Shown: in pieces, positions 6,887 through 7,407 of the stretch
Layout of the letters: each line of letters opens with the position of its first letter
How positions within the stretch are numbered: position 1 is the stretch's first letter
DNA from: Fimbriimonadaceae bacterium
Lineage (GTDB): Bacteria > Armatimonadota > Fimbriimonadia > Fimbriimonadales > Fimbriimonadaceae
Length of the DNA: 7,407 nt
Reading direction: 5' to 3'
Assembly: GCA_019454665.1 (NCBI GenBank)
Contig: JACFNW010000013.1
Coordinates: 1-7,407, forward strand
Notes under the pieces: model-generated
What the model saw: the letters and a program-made list of their open reading frames with translations, nothing else
Databases searched by the model: none
Told to the model about the DNA's origin: nothing
Position numbers and translations under genes: made by a program

Positions 6887-7407
6887 TGGCTGGGTCCCAG
6901 TTGGAGAAGTCGAAATCCGGGCGGAAGAGGTAAGCGTGGCAGCCGTACTGGTCGTACCACTCCAGGGTGGATTCGTTTCGGCCTTCGTAGTGCGAGAACG
7001 GATCGGTGCGGGGGTCGGTCAGTCCAAACGTGTAGACGCCGATACGCCTCCATCTCGCCGAGGAGTCGGCGTAGCCGTAGATCAAGCCCCTGTTGTGCAC
7101 GTCGTAGCCCGTTCCCCGCGTGTTCTTCGACACTCCGCTCTCTTGACCGTTGCCGCCAGCGGCGAACGAATCGCACGTGGCCGAGGGCGGGACGTACTGG
7201 CACGGCGCTGCGCCGTTTCGGCAAATCATGTAGGGATTGGCGTACGCCCATCCAACCAACGCCGCTTTGCCGCGTCCGTTCCAGAACACCGGCAGATTCG
7301 AGGGCGAGTTCACCGCAGAAGCCGGGTAGCCGTGCATGAGCCCGTTGTAGACGTAGCTGATCCCGCTCGGCAACGCCGCCGGAGGCGCCACGTTCCCAAA
7401 GATCGCC
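6876..7407 (-). CDS. Prepilin-like protein of the H-X9-DG type, C-terminal part, start outside window
   Basis: The frame is open to the right edge; the GTG at 7391 is internal, and 176 C-terminal residues are visible. They contain an H-X9-D element (fragment residues H104 and D114, HNRGLIYGYADSSARWRRIG). This is the processing-associated H-X9-DG motif found in many type II secretion/type IV pilin-like proteins (DUF1559-like pseudopilins) of Armatimonadota and Planctomycetota, except that the Gly after Asp is Ser. The part before it (SPSNLPVFWNGRGKAALVGWAYANP) and the aromatic, Asp-rich tail ([21 protein letters not shown]) fit such globular pilin-like heads from memory. Four Cys (62, 69, 78, 156) could form disulfides, consistent with export. 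The expected prepilin leader and N-terminal transmembrane helix would lie beyond the window and cannot be checked. The gene overlaps the downstream lipoprotein gene by 11 bases, probably as one transcript. It may be a surface or secretion-system pseudopilin, but its exact role is unknown. Confidence 0.75.
   Translation of the reverse strand, partial: AIFGNVAPPAALPSGISYVYNGLMHGYPASAVNSPSNLPVFWNGRGKAALVGWAYANPYMICRNGAAPCQYVPPSATCDSFAAGGNGQESGVSKNTRGTGYDVHNRGLIYGYADSSARWRRIGVYTFGLTDPRTDPFSHYEGRNESTLEWYDQYGCHAYLFRPDFDFSNWDPANAF

Noticed and set aside
1..7407. CRISPR arrays, tRNA or rRNA genes, insertion sequences, defence or phage genes
   Set aside because: No spaced direct repeats, cloverleaf-like segments, transposase motifs or terminal inverted repeats were seen on either strand; the genes present are housekeeping or pilin-related.

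Overview
This GC-rich (roughly mid-60s % by eye) window reads as ordinary chromosomal housekeeping DNA, with some accessory genes, from a bacterium most consistent with Armatimonadota (Fimbriimonadia-like). The lineage hint is inferred from three things: a prepilin-like protein of the H-X9-DG type with an aromatic, Asp-rich C-terminus; a bacterial copy of the archaeal/eukaryal-type prolyl-tRNA synthetase; and little or no Shine-Dalgarno sequence at the visible starts. Planctomycetota or a related lineage cannot be excluded from sequence alone.

Layout, left to right. (1) Positions 2-649, plus strand: the 3' end of an acetyl-CoA synthetase gene, cut by the window edge. (2) Positions 646-1422, minus strand: a complete phytanoyl-CoA dioxygenase (PhyH)-family Fe(II)/2-oxoglutarate oxygenase, convergent with acs and sharing a palindromic CTAG as both stop codons. 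(3) Positions 1423-1541: a 119-base divergent promoter region. (4) Positions 1542-5036, plus strand: a complete smc gene (1164 aa) with both ATPase halves, two long coiled-coil arms and a hinge. (5) Positions 5037-5273: a spacer with a small hairpin and a stop-interrupted frame that looks like a decayed pair of EF-hand/dockerin-like repeats. (6) Positions 5274-6740, plus strand: proS, 488 aa, whose C-terminal zinc site has lost most of its ligands. (7) Positions 6734-6886, minus strand: a 50-aa predicted lipoprotein, overlapping its neighbours at both ends. (8) Positions 6876-7406, minus strand: the C-terminal 176 residues of the H-X9-DG prepilin-like protein, cut by the right edge.

The genes do not form one pathway. 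Acs makes acetyl-CoA, SMC compacts and segregates the chromosome, and ProS charges tRNA-Pro. The oxygenase has an unknown small-molecule substrate. The only pair that looks functionally coupled is the prepilin-like gene and the small lipoprotein, by an 11-base start/stop overlap. I found no CRISPR array, insertion sequence, tRNA, rRNA or defence system. The most unusual items are the overlapping mini-lipoprotein, the EF-hand relic between smc and proS, and apparent substitutions at CoA/ATP-contacting arginines in the Acs fragment.
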